64,000 bases of DNA, from NCBI GenBank assembly GCA_029721435.1, contig CM056577.1, positions 116,372,219-116,436,218 on the forward strand, given 5' to 3'. The notes beneath the pieces are model-generated. The model was given only the letters and a program-made list of their open reading frames with translations. It had not been told where the DNA came from and searched no databases. Shown here piece after piece: positions 1 to 11,639 of the stretch. Each line of letters begins with the position of its first letter. Position 1 is the first letter of the stretch. The stretch is from Gymnothorax reevesii. Its lineage: Eukaryota; Chordata; Actinopteri; Anguilliformes; Muraenidae. A program made the position numbers and the translations under genes.

Positions 1-821
1 GCTAGTCGCAAAATTAGCATTTACACTCCATGTTCTGTTCAAATCTTCGTAAATTAGGGTTCATCTTCCAAACACTATTGACCCACAAAACAAAAATTAA
101 AGGGATTCAACAAAACTACCTTGGAGTCTCGACCAAGGAAAAAGCACGTGTAGAAGTGATTGGCAGTGTGGTAGAAACATCTCCCACCCTCCGTGTGGTT
201 AATTTTGTTTGGGCCCAGTGGATTATTGCCAGGCGGGGTAGAAGTACTGGAACGAGCTACGTCTGCCTGATTTTTTCACAGAGTACCTGACTCATGTACT
301 GTCCGTGGGGTGTGATGGTGAAAGCAAATATTAAAAAAGTTATTTTTATAACCAGCACCTTTAACGAAAGGAAAGCGTTTCCAGTTGAGGCTGCAGTAAT
401 GGGAGTTTATCAGCCAAAAAATCCATGAAGTGGATATATATTTTGAATAAATTTGTGAACAAAAACCTGATTCACAACCTGAATTTTAAAAAAACAAACA
501 CTGAAACATCTTCCAATATCAGAAATAGATACAAAATTAAACTAGGTTATTAATGTATCCAGAAAATAAGAAATCAATTAGAACACAGTTGCTTAATTTA
601 CACTAAGGCTTTTTCTTGCGGATTTCAGTACCTGTTCATTTGCTGCTGAGTTACAGTGAGTTCCCACTACACAAGACAATTCCAGATGTCATCTGCACCA
701 CCTTGTGGAGTTGCTCACTTACAGGTCCCATGCAATTGAAATAATTTTGCTAATTTTTACATGGTAATATACTTATTGATTTTTTTTACACATTTCGTCT
801 GTAGAATAACTACTTTGAGAA

Positions 822-825
<4 letters not shown>
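1..825. other. No recognisable gene
   Basis: AT-rich non-coding sequence. Only short chance reading frames are present and I recognise no domain, RNA gene or transposon end. It directly precedes a TA microsatellite. Confidence 0.5.

Positions 826-872
<47 letters not shown>
826..872. repeat. (TA)n microsatellite
   Basis: About 23 uninterrupted TA dinucleotides. A much shorter run of the same type lies near 1008-1022. Reading frames across it encode only alternating Tyr-Ile and are not genes. Confidence 0.95.
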
Positions 873-875
<3 letters not shown>

Positions 876-1185
876 TGTGTGTACTGTTAACTTCCAGAGC
901 CCTGCCCCTTAAAAGTTCACCAACCACAAATACGAGTTTTGTGACCGCATACGTCATCCCAGGAAGGAAAGTTTACTGGTGCAAGGTCAGCGTATCAAGA
1001 AAGAGTATCTATATATATATATTTCTTTTCTTTTTTGTAGAACATAAAAGATAGCCATTTCATGGTTATGGCCTGAAACTACCATCTCACTGCTGCTTGC
1101 TGTAGGCCTACTTATATGATTGTTTTACATTCTGATATGACTTTGTCAAAAAGAGAACATTTACTGAAAGCACACAGGCATATTA

Positions 1186-1827
1186 CTTAAACTTAATGAA
1201 CTTAAAAATAAATCGTGTCAGAACTACCTTGAAAAGCATTTGTGTCTCAGTCTCTGGGGTCAAATTATGGAACAGTTTAACAGATGGATTAAGGAAATGT
1301 AAAACCATTGGCAAGTTTAAAAAAACATATAAAAAACAAATTTTAAATAAATATAAGGATGAGGAACAGCAGTTTGACCCAGGACGGTAATGACAGGGTT
1401 AAGAAAAATGTGGATACATTGTCTTGTTATGTCTTCTTCTGTGTGTGTGCAGGGGGTTCTAGAAGTATAGAAATTCACTATTATATACAGGTGCAATATT
1501 CTGTGTATATTTGTATATAAGTAGCTTATTGAATATTATAGTCAACAAATTGTAAGTACCATTGGTTCTTGAATAGACGGTGAATGTTGTAAATATAATA
1601 ATAGAGAATTTAATAACTTGACTGTAGAATATGGTAATACAAGGAGTAGGATTAAATAAGTTCTTACTTCTTCCTACTCCTTTTTGATCATACAATCTTG
1701 CTGCTCATGCAAGACAGTTATCAACAGTTTGCTTTTTGTTTTTGTTTTGGTATTGGCATGGTGGCCATTTGTTTTGGTGATTATCTCTGTTTTATCTTTT
1801 AACGTGTTCGAAATAAAGATTTCATTT
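1186..1827 (+). mobile_element. 5'-truncated LINE with 7-bp target-site duplication
   Basis: The insertion is flanked by the direct repeat CATATTA (1179-1185 and 1828-1834). It starts inside the last part of a reverse-transcriptase reading frame and ends with an AATAAAG-type tail followed by short TTTCAT repeats. The untranslated part (about 1640-1690) contains the CTTCTTCCTACTCC stretch common in fish LINE 3' ends. 5' truncation, a target-site duplication and a repeated tail are the hallmarks of target-primed reverse transcription. The uninterrupted sister copy at 2290-2420 serves as an empty site. Confidence 0.8.
1196..1390 (+). pseudogene. C-terminal end of a LINE reverse-transcriptase ORF
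   Basis: The frame contains the motif pattern vrttLk..cvsvsGvklWNSLtdgl, then FKKtYKK, which is the conserved tail of ORF2 in several fish LINE clades (L2/CR1/Rex-like). Only about 65 residues remain, with no polymerase or endonuclease motif, so it cannot be functional alone. The clade cannot be fixed from this short tail. Confidence 0.65.
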
Positions 1828-2289
1828 CATATTACCATACATTAAGCATAAAAGCATACATAGGGTTTGGCGACATGGCTCTGATCTGAGAGACGCCTGC
1901 CCGTCCAAACGTGGAACCGAAGGCAGGCAGCTGTTACTAACCCCCCCTCCATAGAACAGGGCCTACAGCAACAATGACCTCGAAAGGTAGAGACATTGTT
2001 TTCTGAACTGTGATTTAGACACAAGAAAACATAATCAATGCCTGCTATTAAAGACAGGTGGAGCTGGGGTGGAGGAGGGTTGCTAAGCTAGTGCGCCGAG
2101 GAACAGCTACTTGGGAAGGCAAATAAGCTCAATATATTACTAGCTAAGCAATCATGTGATGCAAAGTCAGATGATAGTCAAATGCACTCAGGCGACTCTC
2201 CAAGAGGTAGCACCTTCTACGTTAAGCAAGCTTGACTCCGCGGCTTATCAGAATTTCCATCAAAGCTCCATTTCTGATAGGATCACTTA

Positions 2290-2420
2290 GTCAAAAAGAG
2301 AACATTTATTGAAAGCATACAGGCATATTAGCATACAAGCATACATTGGGTTTGGCAAAATGGCTCTGATCTGAGAGCGTCCAAGCGTGGAACCAAAGGC
2401 AGGGAGCTGCTACTAACCCC
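2290..2420. repeat. Repeat unit copy 2 (uninterrupted)
   Basis: Second copy of the unit at 1145-1945, about 1.1 kb downstream in the same orientation and lacking the LINE insertion. It shows a few substitutions and a short deletion relative to copy 1. Confidence 0.7.
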
Positions 2421-2479
2421 TCAAACAGAACAATGCCAGGCATAGGCTAATTTGAATGCAGAATAAATTATGCCTCATT

Positions 2480-2710
2480 TGCTGTAGTGGGGAATAGGCT
2501 GGGCACTGCCCTTTCAGTGACTTCATCTCTCTCTGTAAAGCGTCTTTGTGACAGTCTCTGAGAAAAGCGCTAAACAAATTAATTGAAGTTGAAATTAATG
2601 CACTTCGGTAAACCTTAGCCTGAATCTCCTCAAAAGCAGGCTAATGGCAACAGCGGCAAGGAAAAACTGTGTGAATCAAAATAGGAAGAAACCTTGGGAG
2701 GAACCAGGCT
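2480..2710 (+). mobile_element. LINE/SINE 3'-end remnants
   Basis: 2500-2595 holds a run typical of fish LINE or SINE tails (GTAAAGCG...TTTGTGAC...GCGCTAAACAAATTAATTGAAGTTGAAATT-like, ending in ATTGA-type short repeats). 2630-2710 holds the fish repeat segment with AGAAACCTTGGGAGGAACCA. No coding part is attached. Identification rests on recognition of these tails only. Confidence 0.5.
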
Positions 2711-3139
2711 TAAGAGGGTCCATCCTCCTCTGACCGGCCCGGGTATGAGTTCATGGTTGCCATAGTGCAAAACAGTCCATTTGACAAGTAGTCCAGGACT
2801 TATATTTCACTGGATAGACGCCATTGACCAGACCGTTCCGATGGTGGAGACTGGGCAGCACTTGGGCAGAGGGTGAACTGGTTCTGGGAAAGATGGCGTA
2901 TTGAGTAGTAACGCACATTAGACGCTGCAGCAAATCTGTCCCAAACCTTTCCGTTTCATCTGACTGAACAATACTCTGACAGAAAAAATGGAAAACCAAG
3001 GTATTATCAAACCTGCCAGATTAATGATGAATGAAGGATAAGACAATACTAGGCCCCAGCCCATGACGAGCACAAAAGAGGTATATGAAATGCACCAGTG
3101 ATCATGACTACCTTATGGAAGCTAACATGGCTAACAAGT

Positions 3140-3705
3140 GAAAAGAAGACTCTGCTCCAACAACCCCGGGCAAGATCCAATCAGCAAGAAAAGCACGAAC
3201 TCAATAAATAAAGAAGAAGTCTCTAACCAGACCATACTGGAAGCCATTCAAGCCATGGAAAATAAATTTGACGATCAACTGGCCCAGGGCAAGCTTCGCA
3301 GAGCGGCAGTTTGATCACCAGCTTAACTAAAGCGGTCCAGTTCCACGTGGAAGAGGTTAAATACTGCAAAAAGAAAATTGACGAGGTGGGAAAACGTAAC
3401 GATGAGCTGATGAAAGAAAACTAAGGCCCGCAAAGAAAGAATCACAGAGCAGGAGAGATACAATATGTGATGGTGTCTGAAAGTTAAAGGCTTGACCGGA
3501 AAGAGAGACAAAAACATCAGAACGACATCATACAACTCTTCCGCAGGATTGCCCCCAACATAGAGGTGCGGCAGGTGCGGAGCGGGGATTCCCCGGTGGT
3601 TGTATTGAAAGTTGCAAGTCATTTTTTGACAGTAATTAATGTGTATGGTTACAGAACAACTGCCCAAAACAAACAAATGCTTGAAGTTATTAGAAACACT
3701 GTGTA
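3140..3705 (+). pseudogene. Tx1/L1-group LINE ORF1 and endonuclease relic
   Basis: Read across several frameshifts, 3180-3550 encodes a Lys/Glu-rich coiled-coil stretch (SLTKAVQFHVEEV, then CKKKIDEVGKRNDEL) followed by ERITEQERYN and WCLKVKGL, which resembles the coiled coil and RRM start of Tx1-group ORF1 proteins. 3594-3705 encodes KVASHFLTVINVYGYRT, resembling the strand of an APE-type endonuclease that carries the NVYGY motif. Stops and frame changes lie between the pieces. It ends next to the TIR of a Tc1 element at 3734. The clade is inferred from motif resemblance. Confidence 0.55.
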
Positions 3706-3733
3706 AGAATTCAACATGTTATACCCAACAAAT

Positions 3734-4775
3734 TACAGCACACTCCATAATTATTGGCACCCGTGGTTAAGATGTGTTAAAAGCCTTAAAATAAATTCGA
3801 TTTTTATCGCAGAAGCATACTCTCACACTGAAAACTATAGAAAAATTTAACCTTCAACTCAAGTGAATTTTAAGGGAGAAAAAATCCCTGACTAAGAAAT
3901 TATTTTTCATAAAATCACCTGTTCCACAATTATTGGCACCCCTAGGAATTAAATGTAATTGAAGTATTTCTGTCATTTCTACTGTAGTGTACAAAGTTGA
4001 TCAGAGTATCTAAGGACAATAAATTAGTAAATTATCACTTCCTGTCTACCTGGGGTATAAATATGACGTGACACAGAGGCCATTTCTCTTATCCACTCTT
4101 CAACATGGGAAAGACAAGGGAACACACCATTTAAGTAAAGCAGATGTGTGTCGACCTTCACAAGTCAGGCAATGGCTACAAGAAAATAGCCACTCGCCTG
4201 CACCTGCCCATATCTACTGTCAGAGGAATCATTAAGAAGTTTAAAACAACTGGAACAGTGGTAAACAAGCCTGGACGAGGACGCAAAGTTATTTTGCCGC
4301 CACGCACAACGAGGAGGATGGTAAGAGAAAGAAAAAGTTCTCCAAAGCTCACTGTTAACGAATTGCAAGAAATAGTAGCATCTTGGGGTCACAAAGTCTC
4401 CAAAACAACCATCAGGCACTATCTTCATGCCAACAAGCTGTTTGAGAGGCATGCACAGAAAAAACCATTTCTCACTCACAATCATAAATGCAAACGTCTG
4501 GAGTTCGCTAAGCGGTACTGGGACTTCAACTGGAACCGTGCGCTTTGGTCAGATGAGACCAAGATAGCGCTTTTTGGCAACAAACACTCTAAGTGGGTCT
4601 AGCGGAACACAAAACATAAGTATGCAGAAAAGCACCTCATGCCCACTGTGAAGTATGGGGGAAGATCGGTGAAGCTGTGGGCCTGTTTCCCCTCCAGAGG
4701 CCCTGGGAACCTTGTTAGGGTGCATGGTATCATGAACGCTTTAAAATACCAGGACATTTTCAAAATCAAATCAAA
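3734..4775 (+). mobile_element. Tc1-like transposon, 3' part lost at a gypsy junction
   Basis: After a TA (3734-3735) the left inverted repeat begins CAGCACACTCCATAATTATT. A second copy of ATTATTGGCACCCC lies near 3929-3942, about 190 bp inside, giving the IR/DR arrangement of some fish Tc1 elements. The transposase frame follows. Near 4770 the Tc1 coding sequence stops matching the family and gypsy integrase sequence begins, so the second half and right TIR are missing. The exact junction is uncertain by roughly 20 bp. Confidence 0.85.
4105..4770 (+). pseudogene. Tc1-like transposase, truncated, with two stops
   Basis: The family ATG is probably at 4105 (MGKTREHT). The frame is broken by TAA at 4132-4134 and TAG at 4600-4602. 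Between them lie the paired-like helix-turn-helix (GNGYKKIATRLHLPISTVR), the basic GRGRK linker, a second HTH, and the first catalytic aspartate in WSDETKIALFG. After the TAG the frame continues through GGRSVKLWACF. The second Asp and the Glu of the DDE triad lay beyond the truncation. It is non-functional. Confidence 0.85.
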
Positions 4776-4785
4776 ATCTGGTGGT

Positions 4786-5615
4786 CTCTGCCCGAAAGCT
4801 CCATCGCCGTCGATATCCTGGGGCCATTCCCCCACACCCCCAGGGGGAGCCGATTCGTTGTAGTTGCAATGGACTATTTCTATGAATGGCTGGAGGCCTA
4901 CGCCGTGCCGGACCAGGAGGTAGCGACAGTGTGTGACGCTCTCATAGAGGGCATGTTCAGCAGATTCGGGGTCCCCGTGGAGCTGCATTCTGACCAGGGG
5001 TGCAACTTCGAGTTCCAGCTGTTTGCAGAGACGTGCAGGCAGCTATCCATTCACAAGACACGCTCCACTCTTTTAAGGCCACAGAGCGACGGCTTAGTGG
5101 AGCGTTTTAACTGGACGCAAGGGGCACAGTTGGTGGTGGTGGTTAGCACAGACCAGAAGGATTGGGACCTGAAGCTTCCCCTCATTCTGCTGGCCTATCG
5201 TTCCACGACACAGGAAACCATGGGCTGCACCCCTGCCCTGCTAACATTCGGCCGAGAACTACAGACGCCCCGTCCCTTGCCTTTGGGCTTCCCCCGGACA
5301 CAGCAGCGACCCCTGCGGGGCCAGAGTATGCAGAATGGCTGCAACAGATCCCTAGCGAGGTCGCCGGACAAGCCCCCTTCTCTGCCCCTGACGCGGACTG
5401 CCAGCCGCCCAGAGTTCCAGGGGCGGGAGGCCTTGATAGCGACTGATGGTCCCTCACCTCGGCCCCCAGCACGGGCCGCCAGTCCCTCGGGACAGCCAGA
5501 ACTGGGGGGGACAGCCGCTCCCTGGGTAGGGGCACAGCAGCCTGTCAAGTCGCGCAGATTGCTACGGCGTTTTCTGGACTTTGAGATGGAGCGCCTTGAG
5601 GTCGAGGACTTGTGA
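4786..5615 (+). pseudogene. Gypsy integrase, N-terminally truncated
   Basis: The frame is open to the TGA at 5613-5615. It begins before the first in-frame ATG (4869) with SSIAVDILGPF. All three catalytic acidic residues of the retroviral-type integrase core are visible: Asp in VDILGP, Asp in HSDQGCNF and Glu in SDGLVERFN. Further family matches are MDYFYEWLEAYAVP and LLAYRSTTQETMGCTP. The zinc-binding HHCC domain and everything upstream is missing. The roughly 120 C-terminal residues are Pro/Arg-rich with no chromodomain seen. It joins DNA ends during retrotransposition when complete. Confidence 0.8.
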
Positions 5616-5627
5616 GAGGGGGGCCAG

Positions 5628-5984
5628 TGTAACGTGTGGCTGGTGAGAATGGATTGTGGGGGAATGGTTATGTGAGATGGGTTTATGTGTTGGGGCTGTT
5701 ATGAGGGAGATGCCATGTAGGGGTTTTGTTAATTGTACGAAGTGGGAACCCTTATGGTTTAGCGATTCCACCCGGGAATCTTGGGGGGGGGGCACTAAGA
5801 TAAGGAGGGGTTTTTTGTTTTGGGGGAGATTCTTGAGAGGGGGAGAGAACGCGGCATTTTCAACCTCCGGGAGGTTAGCTGCTTGTAAGCCGGAAGGCAG
5901 GCAAATAAATCTGGGCTAGTTTGGCTAGCAAATTGAACTCGGTATCCGCTCCTTTAGTTGCTTAGATGCTACCGCCATACTACA
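5628..5984 (+). repeat. 3' LTR of the gypsy element
   Basis: Starts TGTAACGTGTGG and ends CCATACTACA, so it has the TG...CA ends of LTRs. A purine tract (GAGAGGGGGG) precedes it by four bases. With the 5' LTR missing, the ends cannot be confirmed by comparison. Confidence 0.7.
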
Positions 5985-8900
5985 ATATTATGTTATGTTA
6001 TAAAAATTACCAGTCAAGAAGAAAAACGCTGTTCGAGCTAGTGACAGATTTTGGGGTCTCCTGTTTTTCTTTTCATATTTTTAATTTTTTTTGGCAAACA
6101 AGACAATAATTCCCGATTGAGCAAAGCTATATTACAATTCTTTCATGTGACGGGATTGTAATCTCGAATTTGAGAGCTACAATAATTTCATGGGAAGAAT
6201 GTACAGAGGCAGTAATATGCCTAAGATGCGTCCATACTGCCGTTAAGCCCATTGGCGCCAATTTTTTTGAATGCTGGTGGGTGATCAAAACCTAAAGTAA
6301 CTTGCTACTATTAAAAAAAAAAAAAAAAGCAGTAAAATGCAAGTTTTTTTGCAATGTTTGACCGACCTGAACTCCGCGCCCGCCAGCACACACACAAATA
6401 GTCAATGAAATGTCCATTTGAGGTTAGTTATTGTGGTTAGTTTCGGAAATAGCCGCATGGAACTGACATTTGCACATAATCAGCGCTTTTACCATGCCGG
6501 CGGAAGATTCCGCGTGTAGAACCTGAATATTTGGTTTGGCTCACAATATATGTTAAAAATCATATTGTTGGAACACGTGCCCATTACGCGGGTAAAATCT
6601 GAATGTTTGGGTGATCTGACACAATCCAGAGCGAGCAGTTAACTTTTATAATCCTACAGCCTGCCAGTGAGAGTGGCATCTTTTGCTCTGTTCGCAGCAG
6701 GAAGCCGGAGCCACTACGTCCAGGCTGCCCAGTGTTCCTCAAAGTTGTGTCACAGTCCCCATTGAAGTTTAAGCCCAGCTACATTAATCGGCTTAGAACA
6801 ATCTAAATCTCTGTCAAATTCATATTATGTTTACGTTCAATATCCTAGAAAGGAACCTCATATATATTGATCACACTATTGGGCTATAATATTCCATTTT
6901 AAGGCTTTTCCATGACAACTGCATCATTTTAGCTCATATTCATATCATTTTTGGTCTCTTTGTTCTCGGGGGAGTCCAAGGAGTTGAATGGAACATGTTT
7001 CATTTCCCTTAGAATTATGGTTCATCTTGTTTGTAAGATTCATTCGGGCGACTACCTAGTCTCCTCTCTATGCAAATTAATCTTATCACCTAGGCCAGTA
7101 AAACTCTGATTCGGCCACCTCTTCCTCTACCTTGTTTGGAGGCGTGGTTTGGAATCTTTAAAGGTGGAAGATCCCAACCGGAAGCGCTCTTCTTCTTCTT
7201 GCCTGTCCCTTCTTTGTCTACGTCTGACGCGCGTAGGTAAGTGGGAGAAGTCACATGTCACCTTGTTCCGGAGCCAGGGGGCATTTGAGTTCTCCCCGAC
7301 TATGTGGGGCGACTTTAGCGCCGCGTGGCCATTCATCTTTTCCAGGTATGAAAATATTCTAAATCCTTCTAAATTATATGTAACTGGTAATTGGCTTAGC
7401 GTTGATATGTTTGATCCAAGTTGTGCCTACCTGGTGAATAAATTATTGTCATTCTTTTTTCAGCTTGCGTGATTTTCCTTGATTTGTAACACTCGCATAT
7501 TCTAGCCTTGTTGCGACCGGGACTTAAGGGGAAATTCCTACCAAGGCATGTGTAGGTAACGATACTTCTAAGTTAGATTTGGGATTATGTTCTACCCCTT
7601 AAGGATTTATGGAATACCGGCTCTAAAGGTTTGGCTATTAAAGATACCCTTATATGCCGTATCTGGTTGATCTTTCTAAGGAGCCCTTGGGTATATATAT
7701 ATATAAATCTGGGTTCTTGATACGTTCACGCTCAGTGCTATTTTGTTTAAGCCTCGATGCTGCTATCTAGGTAGTCCCGTTTAACCAATGGACTTATCGT
7801 CGAATTGATTCCAGGACAGTTGCGTTTTATTAACCCTGGGGACGTATTTACTGAGCAATGATGGTTTGCGCTGCCGTATCTGATGGCAGATTTGTCTCAA
7901 AATCCACGCAGGTGTTGCCTAAATTATCAATTCTAATTCTAATTTGGAGTCAGATATTTTACGAGGATACCACTAATTTTGGTATGCTAACTGTTTATTG
8001 GAGTCAGATTAATTGTAACCATTGCGTTTTCATGCCCCGTCCAAAGACGGTGAAGATTATTCATTTTATTGTGATGCACCCCAGCCAAAAAAATGCTCTA
8101 ATTAAAGTCAGACCTAGAGAACACGTAATACCTTCACCTCGCTGTAATGTTCCGTCGTTGGTATTGTTTTGTGAGGTTTTACACACCCATTGATACAAAG
8201 ATTCCACCCATTGACTTGCATGGGAAAAAAGAAGGGATGAAAAACAGGGATTGCAAAGGAATGGAAAGGGGTTATGCATCCGTTTATGCACTGCTGGGGG
8301 ACTTAAGAAGAACAATATGTTGCTTGCCTATGCAAGCACATAATTACTCGATTAGCATTTTGCTTGTGGGAGATTGAATCCAGCTTGGCGTTGTGTTGTC
8401 AACATTAAATTTTACATTTCTTTTTTTAAGGCATCATAGTAATGTACAGTAGTACTCAGTTATATTAACATATTAGCTGCTGTGTTCACGCGCTGCTGCT
8501 AAACAGTGTTAGATCGTGTTTAAAACATTTTGTTTTACTCGTAGAGTTGCAGTGTTGTAGCCGCAAAATCGAGAAAATAAAATTTGATGAATAAAATTTG
8601 GTTACACTGCATTTTGCTAATGGTGGATCGAATTCAGCTTGACACAATCTGTTAAATATTATATTTTCTTGATTTTATTTTTTCAAAGGTGCCTGTGAAA
8701 TTACTTAAGCAATCATATTTGATGTAAAGTCTAATGGCCGGTAGTGTACGGAGGCCAATCGCAATGACAGAGGGAAAGAGAGTAGCACGAACACAGTACA
8801 AACACAGAGAATAATACAGACCAAACACAAGTACTCGTGCTTCCAAAGGACGTATAATAGTCTGAACCACAGAAGCAAAGCGAGACAGAAAAAAGGAGAA

Positions 8901-9683
8901 GAAACTTTGACATACAAAACCTGACTACAGATACCTTCGGCTATAGTGCGAAGCTAAACACAGACACTCTATCGAAGGAGGCATGCTGGACATCCTGCTT
9001 ATATAGATTCTGGGGAAGCGCCGCCCCAGCTCAATCAACCAACTGGGTAAAGAATTTGATGGCCCAGGAATTTGATATCGTCCCGGGACGAGAACTGCAA
9101 AGAAAGATCCAAATAACACGCACACACACACGCACAACACAAAACATGACATAAAGGTCCAGGGAATCAGTCTGTCCTTGACCCATACTTCATCCTTCCA
9201 CCAAGTTTCATCCAAATCCACCTTCGGTTCCTTCGGTTAATTACTATGTTTGGCGTTGTCAGTGATCCAAGTTTTTGAGTTATTCTGTTCACATACAAAC
9301 AAACCAACAAACAAATGGAGATGAAAAAACCGACAAACAAATAAAAATGAAAACATAACCTGTAAAATGAAAAAGAGTGGCCTTAAAGCATAAGTGCATT
9401 GTTTTTCAACTGAATGGCTGGGATTGTTGGCAAATTGTTCTTAAAAATATGCTCTCTGAAGGGTTAGTTTGTTTCATTCTATTTCGGATGGGGCTCCTTA
9501 CCAGTGAAGCAAGACCAATGGCGAAAGCCTTAAATTAACTAGTGCTTAATTTAGCAGTGTAATGCCCAAAAGAAGTGTAATAATCTATGTAAGAAATGCG
9601 GATAAACTTGATAGTTTTCGTATTGCTCATAATCACATGAGGAATGTATGCATCATTTTTTATTGTTCCCTCCATTTATACAG
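5985..9683. other. Non-coding stretch upstream of the galectin exons
   Basis: About 3.7 kb without a recognisable gene. It holds a poly-A run near 6314-6328, a short TA run near 7692-7703, two loosely similar segments starting GCATTTTGCT at about 8356 and 8610, a CA-rich run near 9119-9139, and a stretch at 9180-9330 (TTTCATCCAAATCC, then AAACAAACCAACAAACAAA) of a kind common in fish repeats. The missing first galectin exon should lie here or further left; I could not identify it. Confidence 0.5.
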
Positions 9684-9765
9684 AGTGTTGCACTGAAAAC
9701 TTCCAGCCTGTCCAGTCAGGAATGAAACTGAGGATCACAGGAACCCCAAAACCCAATCCAGCTCG
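9684..9765 (+). CDS. Galectin, CRD exon A (N-terminal strands)
   Basis: 82-bp exon between acceptor TTATACAG and donor GTGAGT. It enters with two bases finishing a codon and leaves in phase 2 (CG of an Arg codon completed by A of the next exon). It encodes ENFQPVQSGMKLRITGTP, the F-strand region of a galectin domain where the G-M-x-L-x-I-x-G pattern is characteristic. Size and phase match the exon before the 172-bp exon in vertebrate galectin genes. The upstream exon supplying the start codon was not found; an in-frame ATG inside this exon (about 9721) would remove the first strand and is unlikely to be the start. Confidence 0.85.
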
Positions 9766-10269
9766 GTGAGTCATTGATAGCTGTGTCTCCATGGTGCCTG
9801 TTGAAGCGAGAGGGGGTTCGATCCCAAAGTGGCAGCTGATGGTAGGCGGACACAAATGAAAAAAGAAAGATATCCTAACCTAAGCCCTAACCTTAAAGGG
9901 GACCTATAATGCTGATCCTTCCTTTAATACATATTATTAATGTTATAATGTTGGTTGTCCATACTCAACCTCTGAAAAGTTTCTAAACGTAAGATACAGA
10001 GGTTTTGCCACAATCCAAGAATGTGGTTTTGTGAACGTGATTTCCTCTCTGAACAGCTCCTCCCGAGATCTTCGTGAGATCTGGGCAAAACCTGACGTCA
10101 GTTTGTGCCGTCCAATTAGTCCAGACCTAGCCAGAGCCAATCACGGCGCTGAACCTGCCCACACTAGAAACTATTCTAGCTGGTACTAACAATGGCAGAT
10201 CATAGTATGTCTTAGTAGCGTCTACACTTTTGGAAATACAAAAGAACCCCAGATCATCTGAGGTGCAGC

Positions 10270-10545
10270 TTTGTATCTCTCCCAAAGCTGCATGTCTGTT
10301 TACTTTTGGACGCAAAGAAAAACTCCTATGTCTCTAAACTCCTCTCCAGAAGAGGATGTCACCTGAAATCAGTGGGTAGCTTTGTTTGTTTGCTGGTAGC
10401 ACACAGCCACAGCCAAAGGGAACGTTGGCTGTTTGTGCTCAGCATTTCACCAAAGACAGCTTTGTCAAAAAGGATAATTCAACACAGGATAAGCGTTTCA
10501 GCTGCTTCTCAAACCTGAAGCAGTTGCATCGATCAAGCACTCGGA
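10270..10545 (+). pseudogene. THAP zinc-finger relic in the TTAA element
   Basis: Read over at least one stop and a frame change, the + strand encodes TPMSLNSSPEEDVT then NQWVALF, and in another frame CAQHFTKDSFVKKDN. The CxxHF...DxF pattern is the second half of a THAP C2CH finger, and the serine/proline stretch before an Asn-Gln-Trp fits its middle. THAP fingers are the DNA-binding part of Kolobok and P-type transposases and of host THAP proteins. It is too broken to work. Confidence 0.5.
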
Positions 10546-11639
10546 GCCACAAGCTGTAAGTAACGATGTAACAGCAAATAATGTAAGTGAAGCTAACGTG
10601 TTACGGGTGGCTAGCAGGACCGTTAGCGATAGTTAGCACTAACAACTGGCTTCAAACGCAGGCTTTGTAAAATATTTGAGGATAAATCCTGGATCAGTCG
10701 CGACTGTCCGTGACTCACAGACACAGAAGCCGTAAGTTTTTTTTAGTGCATAAGCCAACCAGACGTGATAGCTAGTTGATTGTGGCTGCAGCACAGTGGC
10801 TAAGGTAGCCAAGTTACTGTTGCTTATGTTTTTGCCCTAAAAAGTAATATATGGGGAAATTCGACAGAAGGTGTGCGAACATAAACCTCATTAGAAGCTA
10901 ACTTTTAATACTTGTTTGTAATTTAGATGCTTGGTACAACTGTCCACAGTAACCGAACTTGCTGTCTGTAAAACCTGTATTGCAAGGGTTTGTCTCGGTG
11001 CTTGTTATGACCGCTAGGTTACCAGCTACTGCATGTTAGTTCGCGTGCTGTGCTATGTAAAAATGCTCCTGGTTAACTTATATGCTATAATTCTGATCAG
11101 TATGCTTGTGTCACTTCAGTAAGCATCAATGTGGCAGTTTCATCATCACCTTGCCCGATTGTAGCCACTACAGTTGAAGCTAAGTGAAGTGGTGCTGTAT
11201 GTGTCCGCAAAGTTAGGCTGAAAAGCACAGTTAGACCAGACGTAAGTTTTGCAGAGCTTGGGATGCGTGTTTGGGTTTGTTTACGGCTGCTTGTGATCAC
11301 TTCACTTATCCATGATCAGCCGAATACTTCACAAATGTCTGGGCAAGCTCTCTGGTGCTACCTGAAAGAAATGTGAAACGCAGAAGCTGTACCGTGTCTG
11401 GTATACAAATGATTTCTCTGAACTACCGTGACATAATTTCATCCCCCTTTAGAAGTTGTTGTGGCTAATAAAACGCGAAAAAGGCGGAGATTAAATACGT
11501 AATTCTTTCCTGTAGAAGTGATCGATTTGCTAGCTCCACAGAAGCAACTTGTCCGCGCTAATGGAACTCATGGTCTGTAAAACCTGTATTATGTTCATAA
11601 CATAACTAGAGCTCTCTCTAGCTGTCGCGTACCAGGCTA

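Larger units (their letters stand above)
1145..1945. repeat. Repeat unit copy 1 (split by a LINE)
   Basis: 1145-1185 matches 2290-2330 closely (both run from GTCAAAAAGAGAACATTTA to GGCATATTA). 1835-1945 matches 2331-2420 (shared AGCATACAT, GGGTTTGGC, ATGGCTCTGATCTGAGAG and GTGGAACC). The two halves of this copy are separated by the LINE at 1186-1827. The family is unknown to me; it could be part of an LTR or of a non-autonomous element. Confidence 0.7.
4776..5984 (+). mobile_element. 3' end of a Ty3/gypsy retrotransposon with one LTR
   Basis: Contains an integrase core, a purine-rich tract (5613-5623) and a 357-bp LTR. Protease, reverse transcriptase, RNase H and the 5' LTR are absent. The 5' edge abuts the Tc1 fragment. 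The intact DDE triad and long open frame suggest a fairly young insertion that was later truncated or rearranged. Confidence 0.8.

Noticed and set aside
757..1054. Overlapping frames on both strands across the TA microsatellite
   Set aside because: They only translate the microsatellite (alternating Tyr/Ile) and its flanks.
5162..5548. Several 94-117 codon frames on both strands
   Set aside because: Out-of-frame shadows of the GC-rich gypsy integrase tail.
7149..7472. 107-codon frame upstream of the galectin as a possible first exon
   Set aside because: No galectin-like residues, no donor in the required phase 1, and no similarity I can name.
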